From contig JARUPY010000390.1 of NCBI GenBank assembly GCA_029817715.1, positions 1 to 64,000 of the forward strand: a stretch of 64,000 nucleotides of DNA. The letters are read 5' to 3'. This document shows positions 25,074-36,424 of this stretch, piece by piece; the stretch's first letter is position 1; the number at the start of each line of letters is the position of its first letter. The DNA is from Melastoma dodecandrum (taxonomy: Eukaryota > Streptophyta > Magnoliopsida > Myrtales > Melastomataceae). A program made the position numbers and the translations under genes. Below the pieces are notes generated by a model. The model worked only from the letters and a program-made list of their open reading frames with translations, was not told the origin of the DNA and searched no databases.

Positions 25074-26883
25074 TCAATATTAGTTCTGTAGGAGTTTGGC
25101 CTCCCCATTGGTCCTTGGTTCGGACGCCAATGTAGAGAAGTCGTCTCCTTTCCTGGTATGGCAGAGCAGACAAGAGAGGACAGGAGAGCACGCACGCACG
25201 CACGCATGTGTCCACTTCTCTGGAAAGTCTGGGCGGGCGCCCACCTGTTTTCCACAAGACCCAATCGGATCCCACTCACAGGGGATAACATTTTTTTACC
25301 AAATCCAGACATGATGGGTATGATGAACCTTCTCATCCTCTCCCCTCTTCTCACGAGGGTGGCGGGCGGGCTACAAATGTCAGGATTAGGTAATGGGACA
25401 TGGAAAGGAGACAAGAGACAATTCCCCCCCCACCCACATGTCCTGGGAAAGTAGTGGTTGGTTTCGGAGGCGGAGTGTGCTGTTGTTCTGGTGTTTTTGT
25501 CAAAATAGTGTGCTGGTCGGTCGAGTTTCATGAATTGTTTATAGCCCCCTATACGATGTATGTGGGTATTGGTTTTCAAAGGTCAGGTTTAGGAAAACTA
25601 ATTTCGGAGGTGGTTTTATTTTAATATTGACTTGGCAACGACGGCAAGCCGAGTTTGAAACTGTTTTTGATATTCCCCATGTTTTGGTGTCCCATGTTTT
25701 GGGCCAAGTACCCTCCCCCCCTCCCCTCCCCTTTTTAATTCCACTGTGATGAGATTTTGTATGTGTCTTTATGCTTTGATTCCAAGCAAATGGGAAATGA
25801 AAAAGGAGTTTGCCCCTGATTAGTACCTAAATTGTTCGTGTCACAAATCCCGCCCCCCTCAAAGTATCCCCACTTTTGCTCCAATCTAGTTGTTAATGCA
25901 GTTTATGTCGGAATTCGGACAGACTAAAATGTGTGTTGGGGTTGGGCTTGTTAGTTTCTTTTACCATCAAATGCCATCTGTCACACTAAGGAATGAAGCT
26001 AATTACTGTTTGTAAAGTCTGATTCTCGATCAGGGTTTCAATTCGATAAGTATCAACTCCAATTTCTGAGTTTGAAATTTTCTATTGTTTACTAACAATT
26101 TGAGTTCGAGAACGTGAGTCGAGTTCAACCGTCCACGATAAGTCAAGTTTGAGAAGTACTTTTAACAAGTAATGTTGGACCACAGCAACTCGAGATGGAG
26201 AAACATTTCCTACCAATCGAGTGCCATCGATCTCAACGATTGAGTGCCCAAACAACAACTCACTGGAGTTTTCTAAGCGTTGTTTTTCTTCTTTATTAAA
26301 CACGGACAATTAATCTTCGCAAAAACTTTTGTGTGCTACGTATTATTTCACTCCACTAACTTTTGAAATTCATGGCAGTTACTGTAAATTTTTATTCTAA
26401 TGAAAACACGACCTTTATTTACTATTACGTTTATTTTATTTTATTTAACTAGTGATCACCACACGTTTCAATGAACATTTTTCCACGCCTCGCTTCTACG
26501 GCCTGCATTTTTCGTGTTGTGAACAGTTTTTTTTTTTTTTAATTTTTAAATGAAGAGGAAGAAGGAGAAGGCGACAAAAAAGCAAACGGACAATGAACCA
26601 AAAAGGTTTTTTTGTCTGTTCATCACCAATCTGTCATCGTCATCATCTAAGATACGGCGAAGGTGTTATAAATATATGTTATTATTACCAGTATCGCAGA
26701 GGAAACGGTGCTAATATCCATCCTTAACTGTGTAGTTCCCCTGATCCCTTTCTTCGTCCCCCCCCCCCAAACACCTCGCCTCTCGTTAAATTTTAACCAC
26801 CACTTTTGCGAAAGATAGAGAAAACTGCTTCCCCCATTAGTTTCTGGTGTGTTTCTCCGAAAGGTTTGGGTTTTGAGATAGAG
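25074..26883. other. Intergenic region, CAP-G 3' flank to Nudix 5' flank
   Basis: No gene recognised. A long minus-strand open frame at 25016-25579 has no domain and partly overlaps the CAP-G tail, so I treat it as chance. The rest is AT-rich with short T and C runs; the final 200 bases are probably the Nudix promoter. Confidence 0.5.
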
Positions 26884-28600
26884 ATGGTGGTTTTGGGTAT
26901 CACAGGACACACGAGTTCTGTTGTTGATTTGGTGTCCCGGACTGGGAGGCACCTCCAGAGGGTACGACCACAAGGGCCGCCGCCAAGTCGTCGGGTTAGT
27001 TCCATGGCCATCTTTTTTTTTTTTGCCTTTTCCTTTCTGGTTATTGTTGGGTTTTGCCTTAAAGTTTCGGTCTTTCATCCTGAGGGGTTCTGTCGATATC
27101 ATCTCCCTCGTTTTGTTGTCATGTTCGGAAAGGAGTGGGTGTTAGTTTTCTGTTGTTGCATGTCATTTGTGGATCCCCTGTGCTGAAGGGGGGGGGGGGG
27201 AGTTGAGGATAGATTGTTCTGGGGTTGTCCCTTTTGGAAAATCTTCCCATTAGGGCATTGAAGGATATACTTGTTTGTACCTCCTGTTAAAGTTTCTCGA
27301 TTGGGGCTGGATGGAGATTTGTGTATTCCAATTACAGGAAGGGTGGGCTGGGGGGACCCTACAACCTCATCCACAATGTTAAAATTGGACACGGTCCTTG
27401 ATCACATTATTTTGATGTTGTTGTTTTCCCCCAGTTAGGAGGGGGGGGGGGGGTGTTGTTATTACATAAAGTGTTGAGGTTGCCGCTGCCGTTGTGGAAA
27501 TTGTCCAGTGTGAATGCTCCCCTCAATCATAGATCTCGATTAGTATGTATTCTAATGGCCGACTTCTTCATGGCCTGTCCCACTTGACATTTAGTAACAG
27601 ACAACAGATGGAAAATTATGTAGTAGAACAGTAGCTCCAGGGTGTGGGACTTATATGTGGACAAAGTCGTCTCCTTATCTTTCCTTAGTTTCGTGTGAGA
27701 TTTTTTTTTTGGATAGGCTGATAATGATTCTGTAATTTGTGCCGCATCGATGAGTGTGTGGCTTGATGTCGTTTCTGTTCCCTGTGAGGTTAACTCTTTG
27801 ATTTGTCTAATGGCAGATGCATACCGTACAGATATAAAGGCAAAAAGACCCGACCAGTCTTTGGTGGACGAGCAAGAGCTGGAAGTTCTTGTAATAAGTT
27901 CACAGAAGGGTAAAGGATGGTTTGTTTCCCAAGGTGCGATTATACATAATAAACAGAAACCGTATAGATGAATTTCTATCGGCAAGTTTCATAGTTCTCT
28001 TCTTACACCATCGTGATCTTCTGCAGGGTGGTTGGGAAATGGATGAATCTATCGTTGCTGCTGCATTGAGAGAAACTGTGGAGGAGGCTGGAGTCAGAGG
28101 CACAATACAGGTGAGGCTCCGAGCCATACTCTACAGATAAGACAGCGTTGGGCAATTTCCTTTGGTGTCCTATACGTCGTTGAAGTTGAATATTTTTTTT
28201 TTTTTGTAAGTAGTTGAAGTTGAATTGGTTGCGTTGCAGATGCAATTAGGACAGTGGAGGTTCAAGAGCAAGAGCCAGGATGCATACTATGAAGGCTACA
28301 TGTTTCCTCTGCTAGTTGACGAGCAACTGGACATCTGGCCGGAGAAGAATATACGGAAGAGATTTTGGGTACGTACACGACGTGCGTCCACATATCCTCC
28401 AGTACGATTCGTTTTTGCAGTTGAGCTGATGATGCTCATAAGAAACCTGGAATATAATGCAGATGAGCATCGCGGAAGCAAGGGAAGCCTGTCAACAGTG
28501 GTGGATGAAGGAAGCCCTGGAAGTTTTGGTCAATCGACTCACCTGCAGGACGGAAGAGGAAGCCTTGATACAGTTCTTGCAGGTCCAGTGTTCGAACTAG
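26884..28600 (+). CDS. Nudix hydrolase, NUDT4/17/18/21 type (three single-base frame slips)
   Basis: Nudix enzymes hydrolyse nucleoside-diphosphate-linked substrates; this plant group is predicted to act on (di)phosphoinositol polyphosphates or dinucleotides, substrate not certain. Five exons fit GT-AG rules: 26884-26994 (MVVLGITGH start, SRTGRHLQR, DHKGRRQVVG), 27817-27933 (CIPYRYK, DEQELEVLVISSQKG, LFPK), 28027-28110, 28240-28368 and 28463-28600. Exon 3 carries the Nudix box, from GGWEMDE to ALRETVEEAGVRG, with the REx2EE metal-binding glutamates present. Exon 4 has YYEGYMFPLLV and WPEKNIRKRFW; exon 5 has AEAREACQQWWMKEALEVLVNRL. Exons 3-5 are clean. Exon 1 has one extra G near 26960, exon 2 one extra A in the run near 27843 and one extra base near 27920. 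All three are +1 slips in or next to homopolymers, so sequence error is more likely than inactivation. Confidence 0.85.
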
Positions 28601-30894
28601 AGTTTCCCTTCCGTCACGCTTGTGCCTGTGCCTCATGTATATAAGCATTCGGTAGAATAGCTTAATGCTGAAGGAATCATCTCTTGCTTTCTGAGAAAAA
28701 AAAAGAAGCAAGGAAATGCAATGTAGTGATCCCAGCAGAGCAACTTCTGTTTTCAATGTCGGAATATTCAATAACAGTGTACAAATGCAGTTACTCTGTT
28801 GTACTCATCTCAGCTTGCTTGCTTATGAATCCGATGTTTGATTCGATTCCGGGGTATCTTTCCTCAACCTGGTTTTGACCGATGTCCTCTAATGCTTCAC
28901 GGTGTTCTAAGCCTATGCAAACTTGTAGTTCTCTCAAAAAGACATTGTCCCAAATCACCACATCCAGTAATGCAGACTGCATCACTTCAATCTATCATCA
29001 CTTGCTTTTGGATCAAGGAAACTTCTCATGAAGGTTTGTGGGCTTTCCCTTTTGGTTGTGGACTGGAAAAAGAAAAACACACAAAAAAACTGGGCAAGCA
29101 ACCCACCAATACTTTTGTCTGCATCATGCATGTGAATATTCCTCCATGGAGGTTTTTTGCCTCCTACTGATAAAGTGGGTAAAGCTTGATAATCTCCATT
29201 ACTAGGATCCAACTTCAGAAGCTTTGCCAATATCCTTTCCTAAGAACTCACTGAGATTTTCATAAAGTCACTTTTGATTTAGTATCCAGTCACTATTTCG
29301 TACCATTCTTGCCTTTTTTGCTTCACACTCAACTAAAAAACTTGCTAATTAAAGAGCTCCCCCATCAAAAAACATTTCCTTACAACCTCAGTTGGATCGA
29401 AGAAGATGGAAACTAGAACGGCTTGTAATAGGGAGGTCCAATTACTTCCTCTCTGTGTCCCTAGTTGTTGTTGTTTTCGGGTTTGGTTCGGTCAAGGGCT
29501 CTGATTACCTTCATCTATGATGGGGGCAGCTGCGGTACTCTCGCCGGCTCAGTCTACATGTCGAGAGCCACAACTAGCTCCTTACATTCCCTGGTAAACT
29601 CCGCCACGTACTCATCCTTCCTTGAACGACATGGTGTACAGGACTGTACCAGTGCAGGGGGACCTCTCGATGCCTGAACCAAGACCGAGTCAGGGATCAC
29701 GTGCTCAGGGATATGCGGGGGAACGATCCAGCTGCAGGGGTGCCATGTGAGGTATTGCAGCGCAACCTTCCTCGGGGAAGAGGACGAGAAAGCCGCGTAG
29801 AAATAAGTGTTGGCCCTCGGACTGGTACCAGGCAGACGTGATGGGGAGGAGGGACTCGGTGATGGTGGTGGTAAGTAGTGAGTGATGATATTATTCTTCT
29901 CATTGGAAATCTGTAATTTCATGGTTTACATTTGCTAAATTAATGAGTTTTTCTCCGTAATTTCTCACGTTTCTGTGACGCCCTACTATTCATTTTATTA
30001 ATCGGTGTATCTTCCTTCCTGTTGGATGAAGAAATATTACCTAAGTCATGGATTAATCTCTAAATTATTTATAAGTCTCATACCTCTGCGAAAATGCTTT
30101 CGTTGCGGTACATCTCCGTCTGGTCCACTCCCGTATGGCTCGTTAACCTTTCGGGGCTTTTACCGGGAACTGTTGACCGGAAGGACCCTTGAGGCCGCGG
30201 AGGGGACAACATGGCCGATCGCAACCTTCCAACATGGAGCAGATCATCGTCTGTGGACAATTATCTTCGACGAAGGCTTGGTAGGATGCGGCGACGACGT
30301 GGGCCGTCCTGGCAGCTGAAGAGCACCACTGGACGGCACAAGATCCGTCGCCAGCCAACAGGCCGGTCGACAATGGCGGAGGTTGTAAAAGGAGGATGGA
30401 AAGGGCCTTGTTCCGAAATGGGCCAAGACTATCTTTCAATTGGGCCGTCACCCTAGGCCCAAATTCATGTATCTTCGTGTACTTTTTTTAAATTTTTTTA
30501 ATCCTTATTTTATTTTTCTTGAGGGACTTTTAAATTTATTGCGACATGGAAGCGTCAGGGTGACGTCAGGACATGGGATTGCTGGGGAGGGGGGTCAATG
30601 GAGTCAATCCATATTTTGTTTGAAATTGTGTTATTTTTTTTCTTTTGATAAGTGGTGGGGACTCTCTATAAATAGACAAACCACAAACACATTCTCATCC
30701 TTGGATTTTTCTAGAACAAAAACAAAAAAAAAAAAAAAAACAAAATTGACCTTATTGATAATATTTACTTACCTAATTTTGAAAAAAATCGACGGGGGAG
30801 TAACATGATTTTTGGTGATCTTAGTCAGGCAAGTCGCGTTCAAAAGCTTAAACACACGTGTAATAAACAAATAGTAAAAATCGATGATGACGAT

Positions 30895-30920
30895 GATTAT
30901 TATTATTATTATTATTATTT
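30895..30920. repeat. ATT/TTA trinucleotide microsatellite
   Basis: About eight TTA/ATT units following a GAT-rich stretch. Translation gives a run of D then Y residues, which is an artefact of the repeat, not a gene. Confidence 0.9.
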
Positions 30921-33481
30921 AAACTATAAGGTTTGGGAAGAATTGAGGAAAGGAAATAACCGAACGACAAATGGGAATGCAAAAATTCCTTTCACATGTT
31001 TTTTCTTTTTTATTAGAGAGTAAAGTCACAGCAGACCGGACAAATATTGACGAAAACATCGCATGGGGAGGAGAAACAACAACGTTAGGACATTAAAGCA
31101 TGGGAGAACATTCTCTTCCTTTCCTATCTTCTTTTTGTCCTTAAGGTGTTGTAGCCATTGACTCCCGAGTTGAACGGCACATGCCCCATGATAAAAAAAA
31201 AAAAGTTATTTCCCGAACTAAAAACCTCGACGCAATTTAGGTTTTCTTTGTTATTTTATGATTAAGGTCAAAAAACTTTTGTGGGTGTAAATCCCATTCA
31301 TAATTATCGAATTTGAACTTAGAATCTTCGAATGAATCCACGATTACGTATTAAAGTAGTAAATCAAGTCTCACATAACGGGTCGAGTTATGGCTTTGGT
31401 TTTGTTTCATCAAAAGATTAAACTTTCATGTCATAAGGTAAGTTTAATAAAATAATTTATGCATGTGCATGAAATCGACTAATAATAGAATGTAGAAGAA
31501 AATTAAAAAAAAAGCGGCTTTATAATGATTAAAAGACACACTCGCAGCAGCTTGTAAAGTAATGTACGCAAACAAGCAGCGTTTTCCGTTTGTGGACTGC
31601 GCCGGTCTTCTACGAAAAGCTTATTATGATTGTCAGATCGCATGATTCGTTCAGCCGAACTTTTGGAATAGAGCGGCGGGATTATGAAATCAAAACGATC
31701 GATGACTCGTTTTTTCTTTTATCGACGAGATACGACGGAAGAATTATTAACATTGCGGAGTCTCCTGCTAAGGAGGGAGATCGTCCGACGCCGACGGCGA
31801 AGACTACGCCCTGAGCTGGCGATGGTTCCAATTGGCCTTATTACTTGGAAAAACTAAAGGGCGTTCACGTCGACCGTACCGAATTTTTATCATCTTTTGA
31901 TACTTTTTTTATATATTTGGTTTGGCCTTTCGTTCTTCGGTCAATCTTCAAAGTAGAAGAAGAGATTTTTAAGGAAAAGAACAAAATTCTAAAGAAAACA
32001 AGACGACAATAATGAGGTATGAGTGCGGGGGCGAAGGGCAGCTGTAAGAATAACGCGGAAACGAGACCAAAAACTCGCTTTTGATTTCCAAAACATTTAT
32101 CAGAAAGAAGAGACAAAAACATCAGGAGAGAATGACCGCTGGACATGGATGACCCCCTTCCCAACCCCCCCTAGTCGAAACAAATTTTACAGTAGAAAGT
32201 TCGAAATTTTAAAAATAATACGTCAAAGGCAAACTTATAAAGATTGATTTTGGGTATTATTTTAAGAATTTCGAAATTATCCGAATTATTTTTCCGTCAA
32301 ATACTATTTGGGAACGTAACTCCTGTTGCTTCTTTACTCTCGAGGAGATATTCTTGTGAACGTAACTCCCGTTGCTTCTTTAATCGGCATCAGCCAATTC
32401 ATTTCGTAATACTTTGCGACAATACGATAACCTCATCGAGTGCGCATATTTCACGATTTCTCTATGAGGTTATTGTTTTCGCATGGTGGTTAAAGAGCGA
32501 GTGTTTACCAAATAGCGTCCATCACTCGTGATATTCTTGCAACATTAGGCTGTAGTCGAGCCCTCTTTAATGCGCCATGAAATTGACGGGAGGTCGTCAT
32601 GGTTGTTGTCTGGCTAAGATTTCCTTCATCAGTGAGGATCATTACACCTTTACTCTACTAATAAAACGTTAAACTGTCATTACGATCGTCGGCTCTGCTG
32701 AGTTTTTTCGTTGGTACCATATCACCTTATCATTATTATTATTATTGTTACTCTGAAAGTTTTAGCGACCAACGATCAAGTTTTGATAAAATCATAATGA
32801 CACCCAACGACAGTTCGAGAACTTTGAAATTTTCTGCACGGCCATAACTTTCTGTCCTCGATATTACCTTCACCTAGTTACAATATCAGCCTTAAACTAG
32901 GAACAGTGACGAGGATTAATCCGACAATTTACTTATTTTAATCTCTGTGGGTGTTGTTGTGCTGAGGAGAAGCGAAAAGGCCGTCACTAGTTATTCACAA
33001 CTTGGAAAATTGTCAAGATCAAAGTGAGACAGATGTATGGCATTCTTTTCGTTTTCATTGACATTGTAATGGGTATTAATTAAAACATGTTAATTTTATA
33101 GTTTGATCGATTCCAATTCCAATTACCGTGATGTTTTCCATGAAAACATATAGTGAAAGTACTCTCCTCTCTCCCATGTATCATCGCAGATCATTAAGAC
33201 TTTAGTTTTGATCATAATTTCCAAGAGAAACCCGAGAGAGAGAGAGAAGACCTTAAGATGAGGATGAGTTGGCGCTGTCGGAACAAGACATTTCACTACT
33301 TTGTTACAACACCCCTCGTCATTGTTAACACGTCTTTACTTATATATACGGAAAGAACTATTTTGTGTCTCCCTCGCATAAATAATTAAAATAAGAAAAA
33401 GATTATGAAACCCCCCCGGTAATTATTCATTGAAGTAAAAGCCGTGTATTCAATCGACAGTGAAAGGAGAAGGCGACAGAT

Positions 33482-33495
33482 TCCCCCCCCCCCCC
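33482..33495. repeat. Poly-C tract upstream of MYB promoter
   Basis: Run of 13 C with adjacent C-rich bases just upstream of the MYB TATA box. Confidence 0.85.
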
Positions 33496-33529
33496 ACCCA
33501 CTATCATTTTTCTTTTCTTTGTTTCATTG

Positions 33530-33537
33530 TATAAATA
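33530..33537 (+). promoter_or_regulatory. Probable TATA box of the MYB gene
   Basis: TATAAATA lies 145 bases before the MYB start codon, leaving a 5' leader of about 110 bases if transcription begins some 30 bases downstream. Confidence 0.6.
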
Positions 33538-33674
33538 CATCGAGTTGGTGGGCGAGGTTTCTCCTCCTCAAGATTCCTGCTCTGGTCTCTTCTCTGGCGC
33601 TCCCCAACACAAACTGTAGATTCATCTTCGTCTTCGTCATCGTCTCAGGGTCCTAGGATTAGGACAAGAAAGAT

Positions 33675-34584
33675 ATGGGGAGGCAGCCGTGTTGTGAGAA
33701 GATTGGTTTGAAGAAAGGTCCATGGACTGCTGAGGAAGACAGGAAGCTCATCGCCTTCTTGCTCAACAATGGCCAGTGTTGTTGGCGGGCCGTCCCCAAG
33801 CTCGCCGGTAAAAGAAACAATCCCCCCTATGGCTTCCATCTTTCGTGTTCGACTCCATCAATGCCATGTATGGCCACACGTATGACACACCCGAGTGATA
33901 AAGAGATTTTTCCTTTCTTCCCTTTTGGCAGGGCTGTTGAGGTGTGGGAAGAGTTGCAGGCTGCGGTGGACGAACTACCTCAGGCCTGACGTCAAGAGGG
34001 GGCTCTTGTCTGAATCCGAGGAGAAGTTGGTGATTGATCTCCACTCCCAGCTCGGAAACCGTTGGTCGAAGATCGCGTCCCATATGCCGGGAAGGACTGA
34101 TAATGAGATCAAGAACCATTGGAACACCCACATCAAGAAGAAGCTCAGGAAGATGGGGATCGATCCAATGACCCACAGACCAATCCATGATGTCCAAAAC
34201 CAACAACAACAACAGGAGGAGGAGGAGGAACGGGAAGAAGCTTTGACATTTCAGGCAGGACACTGTAATAAAACTGGATTAGATCTCCCCACATTGGAGA
34301 ACCCAACTGAAGAACAACCTAAGACTAATGACGACCCGGGTCCAGTCCCAAGCGTGTCTTCCTCCATGTCCTCGTCACTGTCATCCCCGGCTTCATCCAT
34401 GCCTAGTGACAATGGAGACTTGTTCGAGGATCTCGGGTTCCTGTTCTTGGACAACGATGAGGAGGTAACGACGATGGACTTCTGGGACGAGGATTTGTTC
34501 ACCTGGGAGGCCTTCGTAAGTCAAGGCTTGGCTCCTCCCCCTCAAACTCCTTCAGAACCGATTACATGGAACAGTGTCATTTAG
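33675..34584 (+). CDS. MYB20: R2R3-MYB transcription factor, MYB20/42/43/85 group
   Basis: DNA-binding activator of the group that promotes phenylalanine and lignin supply during secondary wall formation. Two exons, 33675-33807 and 33932-34584, join at the usual first R2R3 intron position after KLA and give 261 residues. R2 has tryptophans 17, 37 and 57; R3 has leucine 70 in place of the first tryptophan, then W89 and W108. The start [40 protein letters not shown] and the [20 protein letters not shown] linker are diagnostic of this group. The C-terminal half is Gln/Glu-rich, then Ser-rich, and ends acidic with [12 protein letters not shown], a plausible activation segment. The second R3 intron common in plant MYBs is absent. 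Upstream lies a TATA box. The frame is fully intact. MYB43 is the main alternative name; the neighbouring glucanase favours MYB20. Confidence 0.93.
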
Positions 34585-35110
34585 AGAAACAATCCCGAAT
34601 CCTCATCCACGCTATATGTATATAACCGGAACTGCGAAAGTCCGGAAGAATTCTGGTTTTTCGCTATTTCGGATAAATTCTCTTCGTTGGTGTACGAAAA
34701 AATTCCCGCGACTTGTATCGACCGGTGCACGTCGGGACCAATCTCGTCCCATGGCGAGGAGATCCAAAGGAACATGATGGTCACATATGTAATACAGATC
34801 CTACACTATATTCACACACCACAAAACTATCCCATGATATTGAGTGAGGATGATGATGATGATGGAGTTGGGATATACTTTTGGGGTGGATCAAAATTTG
34901 TGGTTGGTGGGAATTTTTCCCACTTTATATATATTTTTTATATGTAAAAATACGACTTCTACTCTCACGTAATGTGTGGTGGGTGTCATTTTGTTTGGTG
35001 ACTTACTACCTAAAGCTTATTATAGGCTTCAAAAAAGGGGAACTAAACTAATCAAGTTTCACTTTCCTTTGAACTTACATGCCATGATGACCTCACCTCA
35101 CATGTCATGA

Positions 35111-35118
35111 TGACGTCA
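35111..35118. promoter_or_regulatory. Palindromic TGACGTCA (bZIP-type C-box)
   Basis: Perfect 8-base palindrome within the larger palindrome CATGATGACGTCATG. TGACGTCA is bound by bZIP (TGA/HY5-like) factors. It is 530 bases past the MYB stop, far from any start codon, so its role is uncertain. Confidence 0.35.
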
Positions 35119-36398
35119 TGTACAGAATGTGTTATGATGATCTGTGAACTCTCGAAAAAAGTAAGATGGGCAATGGAACTCAAAACGACCCAGGAAAGAT
35201 TGTGGCGTAAAGTACTTGAATTGGGAATCAATCTTTAGTATCTCATTCCCAGCTGTAAGATTGTGGGAAAGGAATTCTTCCATAGAGAAAAGTTAAAATT
35301 AGCCTCCCCTAGTTAATTTGGTTCTTCTTATTCCTCGATATATATCCAAATCAAACCCAGCCGATTAAATTGACCACAAATATTAAGATTTGTATTAGAG
35401 GAAAATAGTATAATGGAACTGGTATTTCTTGAAAAATATGGGGAGGTGGTTGATGGGATGGTGCAATCAAGACAGAGCAAAGTCAACACGTACTTAGTCC
35501 ATCATCCAATAGAATCACAAATAGAAAAATATCTATGTATATAAGTAGCATGGTTTTGGTGTTTTTGGGGTTGACTAATGGAAAAAACTACACATGACAA
35601 AACCAATCAATGGATGGGAAATTATTTAACAGCCCCTCCTCGTGCGAACGAAGGAAAAAGAAAATAAGAATAAAAGTGAGGGTCAATTAGTCCCAAAATT
35701 GATGTATATCCAATCTGATCGTGTCTGTCTTTTGTATAGGTTAAGGTGTTGGAGTCTTAATTTAATCGGTCCTTTGGATTAGTTGATGTCGCCATTACAA
35801 CCCCAATGCTCTAAATATATATTAGGTGGTTGATGTTTACAACGCAAGGACATTTGTTTTAGTTGTCAGTCTTTGATTTTTTGTTCTTGTTTTTTTAGTT
35901 TAATTAAATAGAAAGGATGTAAATACAGTAAGGCGGATACACAATAGGAATGATTGACTTAAGAAAAAAGTGTAAACATTTTGCCAAGTGGTGTGGATAA
36001 GACATTTGTCAAAGAATTAACAGTTTTGTGTTCACACTCTTTCACATAAATCGGGTTTTGGGAAATGGTTTCCGGGTATATTTTAAAGTATAATGAGAGA
36101 GAGTATTAGGTAGATGATCGTGTACTATTTATTTATATGTAATGCATTCGTTCATATTCGTGATCATTGTGTATTGTGTTTAAAAATTGATGCGTGGAGT
36201 TGATACGATGATAATTTACTTTAAAAAAATTTAGAATGAAAATAAATTCACAGATTCTTCAAGGAGCAGATATCATTACTAGATAAAAAATGGCCACACA
36301 CTTTTGATATCATAAAGTTTAGAAGACAACCAGCGAACAGCAAATGAAATATTCATGGCGATCGGCCCGGAGACCACTCGGAATAATGAATCGATCCA

Positions 36399-36424
36399 GA
36401 AGAAGAAGAAGAAGAAGAAGAAGA
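36399..36424. repeat. AGA/GAA trinucleotide microsatellite
   Basis: About eight AGA units, perfect. Confidence 0.9.

Larger units (their letters stand above)
28601..33529. other. Long intergenic region with unassigned blocks
   Basis: About 5 kb without a gene I can name. Two GC-richer blocks, at about 29470-29910 and 30110-30450, look coding-like in composition. On the minus strand the first reads KDEYVAEFTRECKELVVALD (about 29610-29555), weakly like a retrotransposon gag core, but not enough to call. An open frame at 31590-31814 (MWTAPVFYEKLIMIV...) matches nothing I know. The remainder is AT-rich with an ATT microsatellite at about 30895-30920. A TATA-like CTATAAATAGAC sits near 30666 with no gene found after it. 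Confidence 0.45.

Noticed and set aside
25016..25579. 187-codon minus-strand open frame
   Set aside because: No domain, it overlaps the CAP-G tail on the other strand, and its composition fits chance.
30805..31023. Open frame with runs of Asp and Tyr
   Set aside because: Translation of GAT and TAT/ATT microsatellites; no supporting gene structure.
33895..33931. Upstream start of the second MYB open frame as a separate gene
   Set aside because: These bases are the 3' part of MYB intron 1; the acceptor at 33930-33931 joins exon 2 exactly in frame with exon 1.
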